A stretch of DNA of 64,000 nt from Marinomonas profundimaris (GCF_000508165.1 NZ_AYOZ01000001.1:372001-436000); one strand, 5' to 3'. Positions 18,982 through 31,086 are shown, numbered from the stretch's first letter. The notes: a model not told the origin generated them from the sequence alone. Numbers and translations: made by a program.

Positions 18982-21819
18982 ATGCACGAAAGTTTAATGG
19001 AGTTGCTGTGGAGCACCTCGCATTTTTCAGGTGGAAACTTGGAATATGTAGAAGGGTTGTTTGAAAGCTACCTCGTCGATCCGAACTCAGTGTCGGAAGA
19101 ATGGCGTAAATGTTTTGACCAATTGCCTCGTGTAAGCGAAGCACAATCAACGGATCTTCCTCATTCCGTGATTCAAGAGCAATTTCTACAGATTGGTAAG
19201 AACAAATTCCGCTCTATGCCTGTTTCTACAGGACAAGTGGCTAGTTCAGATCATGAGCAGAAACAAATCAATGTATTGCAGTTGATCAATGCGTATCGCG
19301 TTCGTGGGCATCAACATTCAACACTTGATCCGCTTGGGTTGCAAAAACGTGAGAAAGTAGCCGATCTTGATATTGGTTATCATCAATTGACAGGTGCAGA
19401 CTTAGATACTGAGTTTAATGTTGGGTCTTTGTTTTTTAATAAAGAATCACTAAAGCTCAGTGAAATCGTTTCTGAATTAGAAAAGACCTATTGCGGAAGC
19501 ATCGGTTATGAATTTATGCACATTGTTGATACGCAGGAAAAAGCGTGGCTTCAACAACGTGTCGAATCAGTTCGTTCCCGTCCAGAATACTCTCAAGAAA
19601 CCCGTGAAAGCCTATTAGAGCGTTTAACTGCAGCGGAAGGCCTAGAGAAATACCTTGCTAGTCGATACCCTGGTGCAAAACGTTTTGGCCTTGAAGGTGC
19701 TGAAAGTCTAATTCCAATGATGAACGAACTGATCCAACGTTCTGGTGCACTGGGTGCAAAAGAAGTTGTTATTGGTATGGCTCACCGTGGTCGACTCAAT
19801 GTCTTGGTTAATACCTTGGGTAAAAACCCGAAAGACCTATTTGATGAGTTCGAAGGTAAAAAACTGGTTAATACGTCTGGTGACGTTAAATACCATCAAG
19901 GTTTCTCTTCAAATGTGATTACAGCGGGCGGTGAAGTGCATATCGCTCTGTCATTTAACCCATCACATTTGGAAATTGTTTCCCCTGTTGTTGAGGGCTC
20001 AGTTCGAGCTCGTCAAGATCGTCGTAAAGACACATCAGGTAAAACCGTTGTTCCTATTTCGATTCACGGTGACGCCGCTTTCGCTGGTCAAGGTGTGGTG
20101 ATGGAGACATTCCAGATGTCTCAAACCCGCGCATACCGTACAGGTGGTACGGTTCATATCGTGATTAACAATCAGGTTGGTTTTACGACTAACCGTCAGG
20201 AAGATTCGCGTTCTACTGAATACGCAACAGACGTTGCTAAAATCATTCAAGCGCCAATTTTCCATGTTAATGGTGATGATCCAGAAGCTGTATTGTTCGT
20301 TACTCAGCTGGCATTGGATTACCGTTACGAGTTTGGCCGTGATGTTGTGATCGATATGGTGTGTTACCGCCGCCGTGGTCATAACGAAACGGATGAGCCT
20401 TCTGGTACTCAGCCATTGATGTACAGTGTGATTAGCAAGCTTAAAACGACTCGTACTTTGTACTCAGAGCGTTTGGTTGGTGAATCTGTTGTAACTCAAA
20501 TGAAATCTGATCAAATGGTGAATGAAAACCGAGAAGATCTAGACAATGCTCGTCATGTTTCTAAGAGTCTTGTGCTTGAATCTCAGACCGGTTCATTTGT
20601 CGATTGGAAGCCTTACATTGGTGTTGAATGGACGGATGCGGGTGATACAACATACCCAATGGCCAAATTACAGGAAATGGCTAAGAAATTAACCAGCGTC
20701 CCTGATGGCATTGTTGTTCAGCGCCAAGTTCAGAAAATCTACCAAGATCGCGATAAAATGACAGCGGGTGCATTACCACTTAACTGGGGTTATGCGGAAA
20801 CGTTGGCATTTGCTACGTTACTTGAACAGGATTACCCAATTCGTATTACGGGTCAGGATTCTGGTCGTGGTACGTTCTCGCATCGACATGCTGTTATACA
20901 CAGTCAAAAAGATGGCAGTACTTATATTCCTCTGAAGCATTTGTCTGAAGACCAGCCTACGTTGGATCTATATGACTCTTACTTATCTGAAGAAGCGGTA
21001 TTGGCATTCGAATATGGCTATGCAAGTACGTCACCGAAAGGTTTGGTTATTTGGGAAGCACAATTTGGTGACTTCGCAAACGGTGCGCAAGTGGTGATTG
21101 ACCAATTTATTACCAGTGGTGAACATAAGTGGGGTCGTTTATGCGGTCTGACAATGTTGTTGCCGCACGGTTATGAAGGTCAAGGTCCTGAGCATTCTTC
21201 GGCGAGACTAGAACGATTCTTGCAGCTTTGTGCTGAATACAATATCCAAGTTTGTGTTCCAACGACACCGTCTCAGATTTTCCATATCATCCGTCGTCAA
21301 GCGATTCGTCCTATGCGTCGTCCGCTTATTATTATGTCTCCTAAGAGCTTGTTGCGTCATAAACAAGCAATATCTACTTTGGAAGACTTGGCGGAAGGAA
21401 GCTTTAAAACGGTATTACCAGAATCATCTGAAACGATTGCAGCGGACAAAGTTAAACGTATTGTCCTTTGTAGCGGTAAAGTGTATTTCGACTTATTTAA
21501 TCGTCGTGAAGAACTGCAAAAAGATGATGTTGCTGTGATTCGTTTAGAGCAGTTGTACCCGTTCCCATACGCTGACCTTGAGTCTGTGTTAGAACAGTAC
21601 AAAAATGTTGAGAGCTTGGTTTGGTGTCAAGAAGAGCCGAAAAACCAAGGTGCTTGGCATGCCAATCGTCACCGTATGAATCGAGTATTGGAAAAATTGT
21701 ATCCGGAATTAAAAATCCGCTTTGCGGGTCGAATTTCGTCTGCTGCACCAGCGGCTGGTTACATGTCTATCCATGTTGAAGAACAAGAAGCACTGGTCAA
21801 CGACGCATTAGTTGGTTAG
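18982..21819 (+). CDS. sucA: 2-oxoglutarate dehydrogenase E1 component
   Basis: The 945-residue thiamine-diphosphate E1 subunit, which decarboxylates 2-oxoglutarate and passes the succinyl group to lipoyl-SucB. It has the N-terminal E1 docking segment (SGGNLEYVEGLFESYLVDP), the conserved AHRGRLNVLVN, the ThDP-binding HGDAAFAGQGV...INNQVGFTT region, and the transketolase-like C-terminal half with HGYEGQGPEHSSAR. The length is close to the E. coli protein. Confidence 0.97.
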   Translation: MHESLMELLWSTSHFSGGNLEYVEGLFESYLVDPNSVSEEWRKCFDQLPRVSEAQSTDLPHSVIQEQFLQIGKNKFRSMPVSTGQVASSDHEQKQINVLQLINAYRVRGHQHSTLDPLGLQKREKVADLDIGYHQLTGADLDTEFNVGSLFFNKESLKLSEIVSELEKTYCGSIGYEFMHIVDTQEKAWLQQRVESVRSRPEYSQETRESLLERLTAAEGLEKYLASRYPGAKRFGLEGAESLIPMMNELIQRSGALGAKEVVIGMAHRGRLNVLVNTLGKNPKDLFDEFEGKKLVNTSGDVKYHQGFSSNVITAGGEVHIALSFNPSHLEIVSPVVEGSVRARQDRRKDTSGKTVVPISIHGDAAFAGQGVVMETFQMSQTRAYRTGGTVHIVINNQVGFTTNRQEDSRSTEYATDVAKIIQAPIFHVNGDDPEAVLFVTQLALDYRYEFGRDVVIDMVCYRRRGHNETDEPSGTQPLMYSVISKLKTTRTLYSERLVGESVVTQMKSDQMVNENREDLDNARHVSKSLVLESQTGSFVDWKPYIGVEWTDAGDTTYPMAKLQEMAKKLTSVPDGIVVQRQVQKIYQDRDKMTAGALPLNWGYAETLAFATLLEQDYPIRITGQDSGRGTFSHRHAVIHSQKDGSTYIPLKHLSEDQPTLDLYDSYLSEEAVLAFEYGYASTSPKGLVIWEAQFGDFANGAQVVIDQFITSGEHKWGRLCGLTMLLPHGYEGQGPEHSSARLERFLQLCAEYNIQVCVPTTPSQIFHIIRRQAIRPMRRPLIIMSPKSLLRHKQAISTLEDLAEGSFKTVLPESSETIAADKVKRIVLCSGKVYFDLFNRREELQKDDVAVIRLEQLYPFPYADLESVLEQYKNVESLVWCQEEPKNQGAWHANRHRMNRVLEKLYPELKIRFAGRISSAAPAAGYMSIHVEEQEALVNDALVG

Positions 21820-21852
21820 TACCATAGCCTGTCAAAGAGATAAGGGTATAAA

Positions 21853-23391
21853 ATGAGCATTGAAATTAAAGCACCTACTTTTCCAGAATCTGTAGCCGAC
21901 GGCACCGTTGCTACTTGGTACAAACAGCCAGGCGAAGCCTGTGCACGTGATGAGCACATCGTTGACATCGAGACAGACAAAGTTGTCTTGGAAGTCGTGG
22001 CTCCAGCTGACGGCGTACTTGAAACCGTATTAAAAGCGGAAGGCGACATCGTACTTAGCGATGAAGTTTTGGCGACTTTTGTTGCTGGTGCAGCGGCATC
22101 TGCAGCACCAGCTGAAAAAGCAGCACCAGCAGCGGCTCCTGTTTCAGCAGCTCCTGCAGCGCCAACAGCAGCGTCTGAATCTGTTCAGATTAAAGCGCCA
22201 ACCTTTCCTGAATCTGTTGCCGACGGCACGGTTGCTGCTTGGCACAAACAGCCAGGTGAAGCTTGTTCACGCGATGAGCACATCGTTGATATCGAAACAG
22301 ACAAAGTTGTTCTAGAGGTTGTTGCACCAGCGGATGGCGTGATTGGCGATATTCTTAAAGCGGAAGGCGAAACGGTCTTAAGCGATGAAGTGTTGGCTAA
22401 TTTCTTAGTTGGCGCTTCTGGTGCAGCGACAGCGCCTGCTGCTGCAGCACCTGTTGCCGCTACAGAAGAAGCGGACGAAGATGGTGTTGCTGGCCCTGCT
22501 GCTCGCAAAGCATTGGCAGAAGCTGGTTTGACGGCTGCGCAAGTAAAAGGTACCGGTAAAGGCGGTCGTATCACAAAAGAAGATGTTGATGCCGCAGCAA
22601 AAGCGAAAGTATCTACTCCGGCGGCACCAGTGGCTAAATCTGCTGCTCCAGCTGCCGCGGCAGCAATGCCGGCCTTGGGTGCTGACGGACGCATTGAAAA
22701 ACGCGTTCCAATGACTCGCCTTCGTGCCACGATTGCGAAGCGCTTGGTTGAAGCTCAGCAAACAGCGGCCTTGTTGACGACATACAACGAAGTCAACATG
22801 GGTCCTGTTATGGAGATCCGTAAGAAATACAAAGACGAGTTTATGAAAGCCCATAACGGCACGAAACTTGGTTTTATGTCTTTCTTCGTTAAAGCGGCTA
22901 CTGAAGCACTAAAACGTTTCCCAGCGGTTAATGCCTCTATTGATGGCAACGACATGGTTTATCATGGCTACCAAGATATTGGTGTTGCGGTTTCTACTAA
23001 CCGTGGCTTGATGGTTCCTGTATTGCGTAACACAGAAGCCATGGGCTTGGCTGACATCGAATCTAATATCATGGATTTTGCAATCCGTGGACGTGATGGC
23101 AAATTGGGTATGGATGACATGCAAGGCGGTACGTTCACCATTACTAATGGCGGTACGTTTGGTTCTTTGATGTCTACTCCGATTATTAATCCACCACAAA
23201 CGGCTATCTTGGGTATGCATAAAATCCAAGATCGTCCAATGGCGGTAAATGGTCAGGTTGTTATCCAGCCAATGATGTACTTAGCCTTGTCTTATGATCA
23301 CCGTATGATTGACGGTAAAGAAGCGGTACAGTTCTTAGTAACAATCAAAGATTTGCTAGAAGACCCAGCACGTCTGTTACTTGAGATTTAA
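21853..23391 (+). CDS. sucB: 2-oxoglutarate dehydrogenase E2 (dihydrolipoyl succinyltransferase), two lipoyl domains
   Basis: A 512-residue E2 that moves the succinyl group from E1 to CoA. It has two lipoyl domains, at residues about 3-76 and 111-184, with lipoyl-lysines Lys43 and Lys151 in identical [18 protein letters not shown] contexts. Each is followed by an Ala/Pro-rich linker. The peripheral subunit-binding domain ([14 protein letters not shown], about 215-250) and the catalytic domain with the SYDHRMIDG active-site motif follow. E. coli SucB has one lipoyl domain, so this protein is about 100 residues longer. The two domains are nearly identical in protein but differ at many third codon positions. 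Confidence 0.95.
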   Translation: MSIEIKAPTFPESVADGTVATWYKQPGEACARDEHIVDIETDKVVLEVVAPADGVLETVLKAEGDIVLSDEVLATFVAGAAASAAPAEKAAPAAAPVSAAPAAPTAASESVQIKAPTFPESVADGTVAAWHKQPGEACSRDEHIVDIETDKVVLEVVAPADGVIGDILKAEGETVLSDEVLANFLVGASGAATAPAAAAPVAATEEADEDGVAGPAARKALAEAGLTAAQVKGTGKGGRITKEDVDAAAKAKVSTPAAPVAKSAAPAAAAAMPALGADGRIEKRVPMTRLRATIAKRLVEAQQTAALLTTYNEVNMGPVMEIRKKYKDEFMKAHNGTKLGFMSFFVKAATEALKRFPAVNASIDGNDMVYHGYQDIGVAVSTNRGLMVPVLRNTEAMGLADIESNIMDFAIRGRDGKLGMDDMQGGTFTITNGGTFGSLMSTPIINPPQTAILGMHKIQDRPMAVNGQVVIQPMMYLALSYDHRMIDGKEAVQFLVTIKDLLEDPARLLLEI

Positions 23392-23422
23392 TGTTTAAAA
23401 TCTTAGTACGTAAATTTAAGTG

Positions 23423-24946
<1,524 letters not shown>

Positions 24947-24961
24947 TAAAAATTAGATTTG

Positions 24962-25000
24962 CCGGCTTTAAAGCCGGTAATTTCTGTCTTAGCGGACAGA
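24962..25000 (+). promoter_or_regulatory. Paired hairpins between lpd and sucC
   Basis: The 16-bp palindrome CCGGCTTTAAAGCCGG (24962-24977) is followed by TCTGTC/GACAGA (24983-24988 with 24995-25000, loop TTAGCG). No T run follows. As in the sucB-lpd gap, an RNA-stability or processing role is plausible. Confidence 0.5.
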
Positions 25001-25036
25001 GCTTATGTCAATCATTCAGATGAGCGGAAGAATCAA

Positions 25037-26203
25037 ATGAACTTACATGAATATCAGGCTAAACAGCTTTTTGCTGAATACGGTCTGCCAGTATCTACAG
25101 GGTACGCAGTAGACACGCCGGAAGCGGCAGTGGAAGCAGCGAAAAAAATTGGCGGAGACAAGTGGGTTGTTAAAGCTCAGGTTCACGCTGGTGGTCGCGG
25201 TAAAGCAGGCGGTGTAAAACTTGTTGATTCTTATGAAGAAGTTGCAGCATTTACACAAAACTGGTTGGGTAAAAACCTAGTTACTTACCAAACTGATGAA
25301 AATGGTCAGCCAGTTGCTAAGATTCTAGTTGAGTCTTGCACTGACATCGCAAACGAATTGTACCTAGGTGCTGTTGTTGACCGTTCTACACGTCGCGTTG
25401 TTTTCATGGCCTCTACTGAAGGCGGTGTTGAGATTGAGAAAGTGGCTGAGGAAACACCTGAGCTAATCCATAAAGCGATCATTGATCCGCTAGTTGGTGC
25501 TCAACCTTACCAAGCTCGTGAATTGGCATTTAAATTGGGTCTTAACCCAACTCAAATCAAGCAATTCACTAAAGTATTCCTTGGTTTGTCTCAAATGTTC
25601 CACGACTACGATTTCGCACTATTAGAAATCAACCCATTGGTAATCACTGACGAAGGCAACCTTCATTGTCTAGATGGCAAAATTGGCATCGACAGCAACG
25701 CAGTTTACCGTCAGAAGAAAATGCAAGAGTTTCACGATCCATCTCAAGAAGATGAGCGTGAAGCGCATGCAGCACAGTGGGAACTTAACTACGTAGCACT
25801 AGACGGAAACGTTGGCTGCATGGTTAACGGTGCCGGCCTAGCAATGGGTACAATGGACATCGTAAACCTACACGGCGGCAAACCTGCTAACTTCCTAGAT
25901 GTAGGCGGCGGCGCGACAAAAGAACGTGTTGCTGAAGCATTCAAAATCATCCTTTCTGACAGCAATGTTAAAGCGGTATTGGTTAACATCTTTGGTGGCA
26001 TCGTTCGCTGTGACATGATCGCTGAAGGTATTATCGGTGCAGTTGAACAAGTAGGCGTTACCGTGCCTGTTGTTGTACGTCTAGAAGGTACGAATGCTGA
26101 CCTTGGTCGTGAAGTACTAGCGAAATCTGATCTTGATATCATCGCGGCTACCAGTCTTAAAGATGCAGCTATCCAAGTTGTTAAAGCTGCGGAGGGCAAA
26201 TAA
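25037..26203 (+). CDS. sucC: Succinyl-CoA synthetase beta subunit
   Basis: A 388-residue ATP-grasp subunit that makes ATP or GTP from succinyl-CoA. The standard start [16 protein letters not shown], the [15 protein letters not shown] loop and the C-terminal [14 protein letters not shown] motif are present. The upstream extension of the frame to 24959 runs through the hairpins and is not used. CGGAAG at 25025-25030 is the ribosome site. The length equals E. coli SucC. Confidence 0.97.
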   Translation: MNLHEYQAKQLFAEYGLPVSTGYAVDTPEAAVEAAKKIGGDKWVVKAQVHAGGRGKAGGVKLVDSYEEVAAFTQNWLGKNLVTYQTDENGQPVAKILVESCTDIANELYLGAVVDRSTRRVVFMASTEGGVEIEKVAEETPELIHKAIIDPLVGAQPYQARELAFKLGLNPTQIKQFTKVFLGLSQMFHDYDFALLEINPLVITDEGNLHCLDGKIGIDSNAVYRQKKMQEFHDPSQEDEREAHAAQWELNYVALDGNVGCMVNGAGLAMGTMDIVNLHGGKPANFLDVGGGATKERVAEAFKIILSDSNVKAVLVNIFGGIVRCDMIAEGIIGAVEQVGVTVPVVVRLEGTNADLGREVLAKSDLDIIAATSLKDAAIQVVKAAEGK

Positions 26204-27075
26204 TGTCTGTATTAATTAATAAAGATACTAAAGTTATCTGTCAGGGTTTCACTGGCGGACAAGGTACATTCCATTCCGAGCAAGCGATTGCATACGGAAC
26301 AAAAATGGTGGGTGGTGTTACACCTGGTAAAGGTGGTCAAACTCACCTTGGCCTACCTGTTTTCAACACAGTAAAAGAAGCAGTAGAGCAAACTGGCGCG
26401 GAAGCGACTGTAATCTACGTACCAGCGCCTTTCTGTAAGGATTCTATCCTTGAAGCGGCTAACTCTGGTATCAAACTAATCGTTTGTATCACAGAAGGCA
26501 TTCCTACTTTGGATATGCTTGACTGTAAAGTAGCGTGTGATGCTTTAGGCGTTCGTCTTATCGGCCCTAACTGCCCAGGTATTATCACTCCTGGCGAATG
26601 TAAAATCGGCATCATGCCTGGTCATATCCATATGCCAGGTAAAGTAGGTATCGTATCTCGTTCTGGTACCTTGACTTATGAAGCTGTAAAACAAACGACT
26701 GACGCTGGCTTCGGTCAATCTACTTGTGTCGGTATCGGTGGTGATCCAATCCCAGGTACTAACTTCATCGACGTATTGGAAATGTTCCAAAACGATCCAC
26801 AGACTGAAGCGATTGTTATGATCGGTGAAATCGGTGGTACAGCGGAAGAAGAAGCGGCTGCTTACATCAAAGCAAACGTGACTAAGCCTGTTGTTTCTTA
26901 CATTGCTGGTGTTACTGCACCTGCTGGTAAGCGTATGGGTCATGCTGGCGCGATCATTTCTGGCGGTAAAGGCACAGCAGATGAGAAATTTGCAGCACTA
27001 GAAGATGCGGGCGTGAAAACGGTTCGTTCTTTGGCTGATATCGGTGCTGGTCTTAAAGAAATTACTGGCTGGTAA
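26203..27075 (+). CDS. sucD: Succinyl-CoA synthetase alpha subunit
   Basis: A 290-residue CoA-binding subunit. The N-terminal [16 protein letters not shown], the Gly-rich [20 protein letters not shown] and the phosphorylated histidine His247 (MGHAGAII) are visible. Its ATG overlaps the sucC stop by one base (TAATG), with GGAGGG just upstream. It is the last gene of the sdh-suc block and is followed by a strong terminator. Confidence 0.97.
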   Translation: MSVLINKDTKVICQGFTGGQGTFHSEQAIAYGTKMVGGVTPGKGGQTHLGLPVFNTVKEAVEQTGAEATVIYVPAPFCKDSILEAANSGIKLIVCITEGIPTLDMLDCKVACDALGVRLIGPNCPGIITPGECKIGIMPGHIHMPGKVGIVSRSGTLTYEAVKQTTDAGFGQSTCVGIGGDPIPGTNFIDVLEMFQNDPQTEAIVMIGEIGGTAEEEAAAYIKANVTKPVVSYIAGVTAPAGKRMGHAGAIISGGKGTADEKFAALEDAGVKTVRSLADIGAGLKEITGW

Positions 27076-27107
27076 GCGAGTCATTTTTAAAGCATTACTG
27101 ATGATTA

Positions 27108-27136
27108 AAATCCCTGCTTCGGCAGGGATTTTTTTG
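27108..27136 (+). terminator. Intrinsic terminator of the sdh-suc operon
   Basis: The stem AATCCCTGC/GCAGGGATT closes a TTCG tetraloop (27118-27121) and is followed by a T run. It has a classic strong rho-independent form. Confidence 0.92.
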
Positions 27137-27171
27137 TCTACAATAAAATCAATTGATCATGAAGTGTTGTT

Positions 27172-27390
27172 ATGAAACGTTGTCCATTTTGCCATGAGCA
27201 CAATGATTGTTCCGTTCAGTCGGATCAAGCTTGCTGGTGCTTTAATACCCATGTGCCATCAGGGTTGTTAGCATTACTATCAGAAGGCGATGTAAATAGG
27301 GCGTGTGTGTGTCAACAATGTATTGAAAAATATCGGCGATCACCGGTTATATTTGAACGGCATTGGCGTTCTAACGACAACAAGCACTAA
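27172..27390 (+). CDS. Cysteine-rich CWC family protein
   Basis: A 72-residue protein with ordered cysteines: CPFC at residues 4-7, then a CSV...CWC cluster and a CVCQQC pair, as in the Cys_rich_CWC family. Metal binding is expected; the function is unknown. The gene stands alone after the suc terminator, with a weak ribosome site, and converges on the LysR gene downstream. Confidence 0.75.
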   Translation: MKRCPFCHEHNDCSVQSDQACWCFNTHVPSGLLALLSEGDVNRACVCQQCIEKYRRSPVIFERHWRSNDNKH

Positions 27391-27443
27391 GCAAATCGGT
27401 CTTGCTATAATTTGAACCGGGGCTGATTCATCGTGTTTTCGTG

Positions 27444-28376
27444 CTACGTTGTTTCATTCTTTAGCTCATCGCATACTTCTTTTAAAAACCTCAATACGAT
27501 ATCAATTCGCTGCGAACGGTTTTTCCTACTGGGATAAAGCGCCGTTAACTTTGCGGCTTCAATGTCGGGTTTAATCTCTTTAGCCACCTCAATTAACTGC
27601 CCCGTCGCTATTTGCTTCATACAATACTGTTCCGGAAGCAGGGAAATGCCACAGCCTGACAATATCGCCTCGCGTACGGTTAATGGATCGTTGCAGTGAG
27701 TGATGTTTGTTTGCAGGTTCAGGTGTACTTTTTCTGTTCCATATTGCACTGGAAAGCGATCGCCCCCATAGCGTGTTTCACAAATGTGAATATGGGTTTT
27801 TAACGTGTCTGGCGTTAGTGTAGTGACCTGCGTCGACAAGTATTGAGGTGTCGTAATCCATCTGAGTTTGCCTGAATACAATGGCGTAGCGATAAGTTCC
27901 GAATTTTCAAGACTTCCTACAATGACGCCAATGTCTATTTCGTGCTGAAAAATATCAAGTGAGTGTCCGCTGGTCATAATGTCCAATTGAATCTTAGGGT
28001 AGCGAGACTGAAAAACATGGAGTTTCGGAGCGAGTAATTCACGACAGAAGGCCATCGGCATCGCGACCTTAACTCGTCCGGCGGGTTCTGCTTGCAGGCC
28101 AGCAATCGCATTGTCTGTTTCATTGACGAGTTGAAGGATTTGGCAAGCATGCTGATACAGTGTTTGCCCTTCTGCTGTTACCCAAATGTTTCTAGAGTTT
28201 CGTTCGAGTAATCGCAAATTTAGTGTTTCTTCTAAACGGGCAATGGATTTGCTGATCGTTGATTTTGATACCCCGAGCTGCTTTGCCGCTTGTGACATGC
28301 TTTTGGTTTCCACTACTTGTACAAACGCAGGGATATCGCTGAGGTGGTGTTGTAAGTTTGTGGTTATTGTTTTCAT
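27444..28376 (-). CDS. LysR-family regulator beside a gallate-type dioxygenase gene
   Basis: A 310-residue LysR regulator. The N-terminal winged helix-turn-helix (QVVETKSMSQAAKQLGVSKSTISKSIARLEETL, residues about 18-50) is followed by the substrate-binding domain. It resembles the CrgA/DmlR-type subgroup. It is divergent from the dioxygenase gene over 105 bp, so it very likely controls that gene in response to an aromatic ligand. The effector is unknown. Confidence 0.88.
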   Translation of the reverse strand: MKTITTNLQHHLSDIPAFVQVVETKSMSQAAKQLGVSKSTISKSIARLEETLNLRLLERNSRNIWVTAEGQTLYQHACQILQLVNETDNAIAGLQAEPAGRVKVAMPMAFCRELLAPKLHVFQSRYPKIQLDIMTSGHSLDIFQHEIDIGVIVGSLENSELIATPLYSGKLRWITTPQYLSTQVTTLTPDTLKTHIHICETRYGGDRFPVQYGTEKVHLNLQTNITHCNDPLTVREAILSGCGISLLPEQYCMKQIATGQLIEVAKEIKPDIEAAKLTALYPSRKNRSQRIDIVLRFLKEVCDELKNETT

Positions 28377-28481
28377 AGGGAAACGGTTCGTTCCAATTTT
28401 CTGGATTGTTGTATTTTTAGTTTATGATTATTCTTCTTCTGTATCCACTGTTCCAAAAAAAAATCATAGGGTAAATCTATC

Positions 28482-29732
28482 ATGGCTAAAATTATTGGCG
28501 GCATTGGCGCGTCACATTCGCCTACTATTGCGTTTGCAAAAGATGCGAAAAAGGGAAACGATGCGGCATGGAAGCCGATATTTGATGACTTCAGTGCACT
28601 GCAAAACTGGGTTCATGAGAAGGAAGTGAATGTGCTGTTTCTCATATTCAATGACCATATAACTTCGTTTTTCTTTGATCATTATTCGCCGTTCACACTC
28701 GGTGTGGATGACGCCTATGAAACCGCAGACGAAGGCGGTGGCGCGAGAGATTATCCCGCGGCGCAAGGTCATGTTGATTTGTCACGGCATATAGCTCAAT
28801 CCTTGATGAACGACGAATTTGATCTGGCAACCTTTCAGAAAAAGCCACTGGATCACGGATTTTTCTCTCCGTTCTCTATGATCGCCCCAGAAGTGAATGA
28901 CCGTGTTTGGGAGGGAAAAGTTGTACCGCTTCAAGTAGGGGTTTTACAGTTTCCAGCGCCGACCGCAAAACGTTGTTATAAATTAGGCAAAGCGCTGCGC
29001 AAAGCCATTCAAAGTTTTCCCGATGACAATATGCGAGTGGCAATTGTCGCAACGGGTGGATTGTCGCATCAAGTTCATGGCGAGCGTTGTGGTTTTAACG
29101 ATGAAGCGTGGGACAACGAGTTTCTCGATAAGCTCGAATCCGATCCTAGTGCGCTTACAGAGCTAACGCATGCGGAATACGCGACAAAAGGCGGATACGA
29201 AGGCGCAGAAGTTATTATGTGGCTTATTATGCGTGGTGCGCTGTCGGATCAAGTAAAGCAAGTGCATCGAAGTACCTATTTGCCTTCTATGACCAACATC
29301 GCTACCGTTATTTATGAAGACACAGACACCGTGGCGCAGGTTGTTCCTGACGCGTATTTGAATGAGCAACTGGACGGTATTGAAGCGTTAGAAGGAACCT
29401 ATCCTTTCACCTTAGAAGTGAGTCATAAAGCGTATCGAATCAATGATTTTTTGCGTCGACTTTCCATATCTGAACACCGTGAAAAATTCTTATCTTCTCA
29501 AGAAGAGCTCATGTCAGAGTATGACTTAACAGAGGAAGAGAAAGACATGATTCGACATCTACGCTGGATTGAAATGATCCAATATGGCGCGATCTTCTTT
29601 GGGTTAGAAAAGCTTTCCGCCGTGTTAGGAAAGTCAAACCCAGAAGTGTATGCCAGCATGCGAGGTGAAACGATGGCGGAATTTCAAGCGAGTAGAAAGG
29701 TTTCCATGACGTATTCAGTGGGGAAAAAATAA
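28482..29732 (+). CDS. galA: Gallate dioxygenase-type extradiol ring-cleavage enzyme (fused LigB-LigA)
   Basis: A 416-residue Fe(II) extradiol dioxygenase. The N-terminal LigB domain (about 1-280) has His12 (GASHSPT) and His59 (NDHITSF), the positions of the iron ligands in DesB-type gallate dioxygenases. Glu240 or Glu243 (GYEGAEV) fits the third ligand, and His196 (GGLSHQVHG) the active-site base. The C-terminal third is a LigA-like domain (LSISEHREKFL...MIQYGAIFFGLEKLSAVLG). Fusion and length match gallate dioxygenase rather than two-subunit protocatechuate 4,5-dioxygenase. No genes for later pathway steps adjoin it; an L-2-hydroxyglutarate oxidase gene follows after a terminator. Confidence 0.8.
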   Translation: MAKIIGGIGASHSPTIAFAKDAKKGNDAAWKPIFDDFSALQNWVHEKEVNVLFLIFNDHITSFFFDHYSPFTLGVDDAYETADEGGGARDYPAAQGHVDLSRHIAQSLMNDEFDLATFQKKPLDHGFFSPFSMIAPEVNDRVWEGKVVPLQVGVLQFPAPTAKRCYKLGKALRKAIQSFPDDNMRVAIVATGGLSHQVHGERCGFNDEAWDNEFLDKLESDPSALTELTHAEYATKGGYEGAEVIMWLIMRGALSDQVKQVHRSTYLPSMTNIATVIYEDTDTVAQVVPDAYLNEQLDGIEALEGTYPFTLEVSHKAYRINDFLRRLSISEHREKFLSSQEELMSEYDLTEEEKDMIRHLRWIEMIQYGAIFFGLEKLSAVLGKSNPEVYASMRGETMAEFQASRKVSMTYSVGKK

Positions 29733-29770
29733 AGACCATTTTTTAACGTTACTCAAAGGAAAATAGAATA

Positions 29771-29807
29771 TAAAACCAGACAGCAGACATGTTGATCTGG
29801 TTTTTTT
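29771..29807 (+). terminator. Intrinsic terminator after the dioxygenase gene
   Basis: AAAACCAGA (29772-29780) pairs with TCTGGTTTT (29796-29804), with a T run to 29807. Confidence 0.85.
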
Positions 29808-29862
29808 ATCGCGTAACCGTGACATAATGACAATTAAAATTCATTTAAAAAGAGGCATTGCT

Positions 29863-31086
29863 GTGGCGAGTCAATTAAAGGAAGGAACTTACGATATCGC
29901 GGTCATTGGGGCTGGCATTGTCGGTTTATCAACGGCTTGGCAACTGCTTCAACGTTATCCTACCTACCGAATTTTATTGATCGAAAAGGAAGCGGACGTC
30001 GGTACGCATCAAACTGGCCATAACTCGGGTGTTATTCATGCGGGTGTTTATTATGCGCCAGGCAGTTTAAAAGCCGATTTTTGCCAAAGAGGAGCAAAAG
30101 CCACAAAAGCGTTTTGCCATCAGCATGACATTGAATTTGATGAGTGTGGGAAGTTATTAGTGGCGACCAATGCGTTGGAGTATGAACGCATGGAAGCTTT
30201 ATACCTACGTTGTCATGAAAATGGCTTAGAAGTTCATAAACTGGATCAAGCGCAGTTAAATGCCCGCGAACCCAACGTAAAAGGGCTGGGGGCGTTGTTT
30301 GTCCCGTCTACTGGCATCGTGAATTATCGAAAAATTTGCCAAAAACTGGCGGAACTCTTTACCAAAGAAGGCGGCGAGCTTCGTTTAAATAGCCAAGTTG
30401 TGAGCTTGGAAGAAAGTCACGAGCGTGTTGCCATCACATTAAACAACGATGTGGTTCACGCGTCTTATCTTGTCAGTTGCAGTGGGTTGATGGCGGATCG
30501 ACTGACCAAAATGCTCAATATTCCAACGGATTTTCAGATTATTCCTTTTCGCGGTGAATATTATAAATTACCTGAAAAGCACAACCAGATTGTGAACCAT
30601 CTGATCTATCCGATCCCAGACCCAGATTTACCTTTTTTGGGTGTACATTTGACTCGTATGATTGATGGTTCGGTCACCGTTGGACCAAACGCCGTACAAG
30701 GTTGGAAACGTGAAGGTTATGGCAAAATTAACATCGACATGAGAGACATTTTTGATATGGTGCGTTTCCCTGGTTTTTGGAAACTGTTGATGAATCATTG
30801 GCGAACCGGTTTGGTGGAAACCAAAAATTCTTGGTATAAGCCGGGCTATTTAGCGCAAGTGCAAAAGTATTGCGACCAGATTACGTTGGATGATTTGCAG
30901 CCATACCCCGCTGGCATTCGAGCGCAAGCCGTGATGAACGACGGTAGTTTGGTGCATGACTTTCTGTTTGCACACAGCCCAAGAACGCTGCATGTATGCA
31001 ACGCGCCTTCACCAGCGGCGACCAGCGCCTTTCCAATTGGTGCTTACATCATCGACAAGCTCGATGAGCAAATAACGTCTGTGTAG
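29863..31086 (+). CDS. lhgO: L-2-hydroxyglutarate oxidase
   Basis: A 407-residue FAD oxidoreductase of the DAO fold that oxidises L-2-hydroxyglutarate to 2-oxoglutarate, usually passing electrons to the quinone pool. It has the FAD motif IAVIGAGIVGLSTAWQL, the segment HQTGHNSGVIHAGVYYAPGS typical of LhgO, and the C-terminal NAPSPAATSAFPIG. The frame is open from an ATG at 29827 without a ribosome site. The GTG at 29863 has AGAGG at a proper distance and is preferred. Its product links to the SucAB complex encoded in the same window. Confidence 0.88.
   Translation: MASQLKEGTYDIAVIGAGIVGLSTAWQLLQRYPTYRILLIEKEADVGTHQTGHNSGVIHAGVYYAPGSLKADFCQRGAKATKAFCHQHDIEFDECGKLLVATNALEYERMEALYLRCHENGLEVHKLDQAQLNAREPNVKGLGALFVPSTGIVNYRKICQKLAELFTKEGGELRLNSQVVSLEESHERVAITLNNDVVHASYLVSCSGLMADRLTKMLNIPTDFQIIPFRGEYYKLPEKHNQIVNHLIYPIPDPDLPFLGVHLTRMIDGSVTVGPNAVQGWKREGYGKINIDMRDIFDMVRFPGFWKLLMNHWRTGLVETKNSWYKPGYLAQVQKYCDQITLDDLQPYPAGIRAQAVMNDGSLVHDFLFAHSPRTLHVCNAPSPAATSAFPIGAYIIDKLDEQITSV

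Noticed and set aside
22185-22854. Long antisense open frames opposite sucB (149 and 181 residues)
   Set aside because: They mirror the Ala/Pro-rich linkers and repeated lipoyl domains of sucB. Composition is skewed and no ribosome site or domain supports them.
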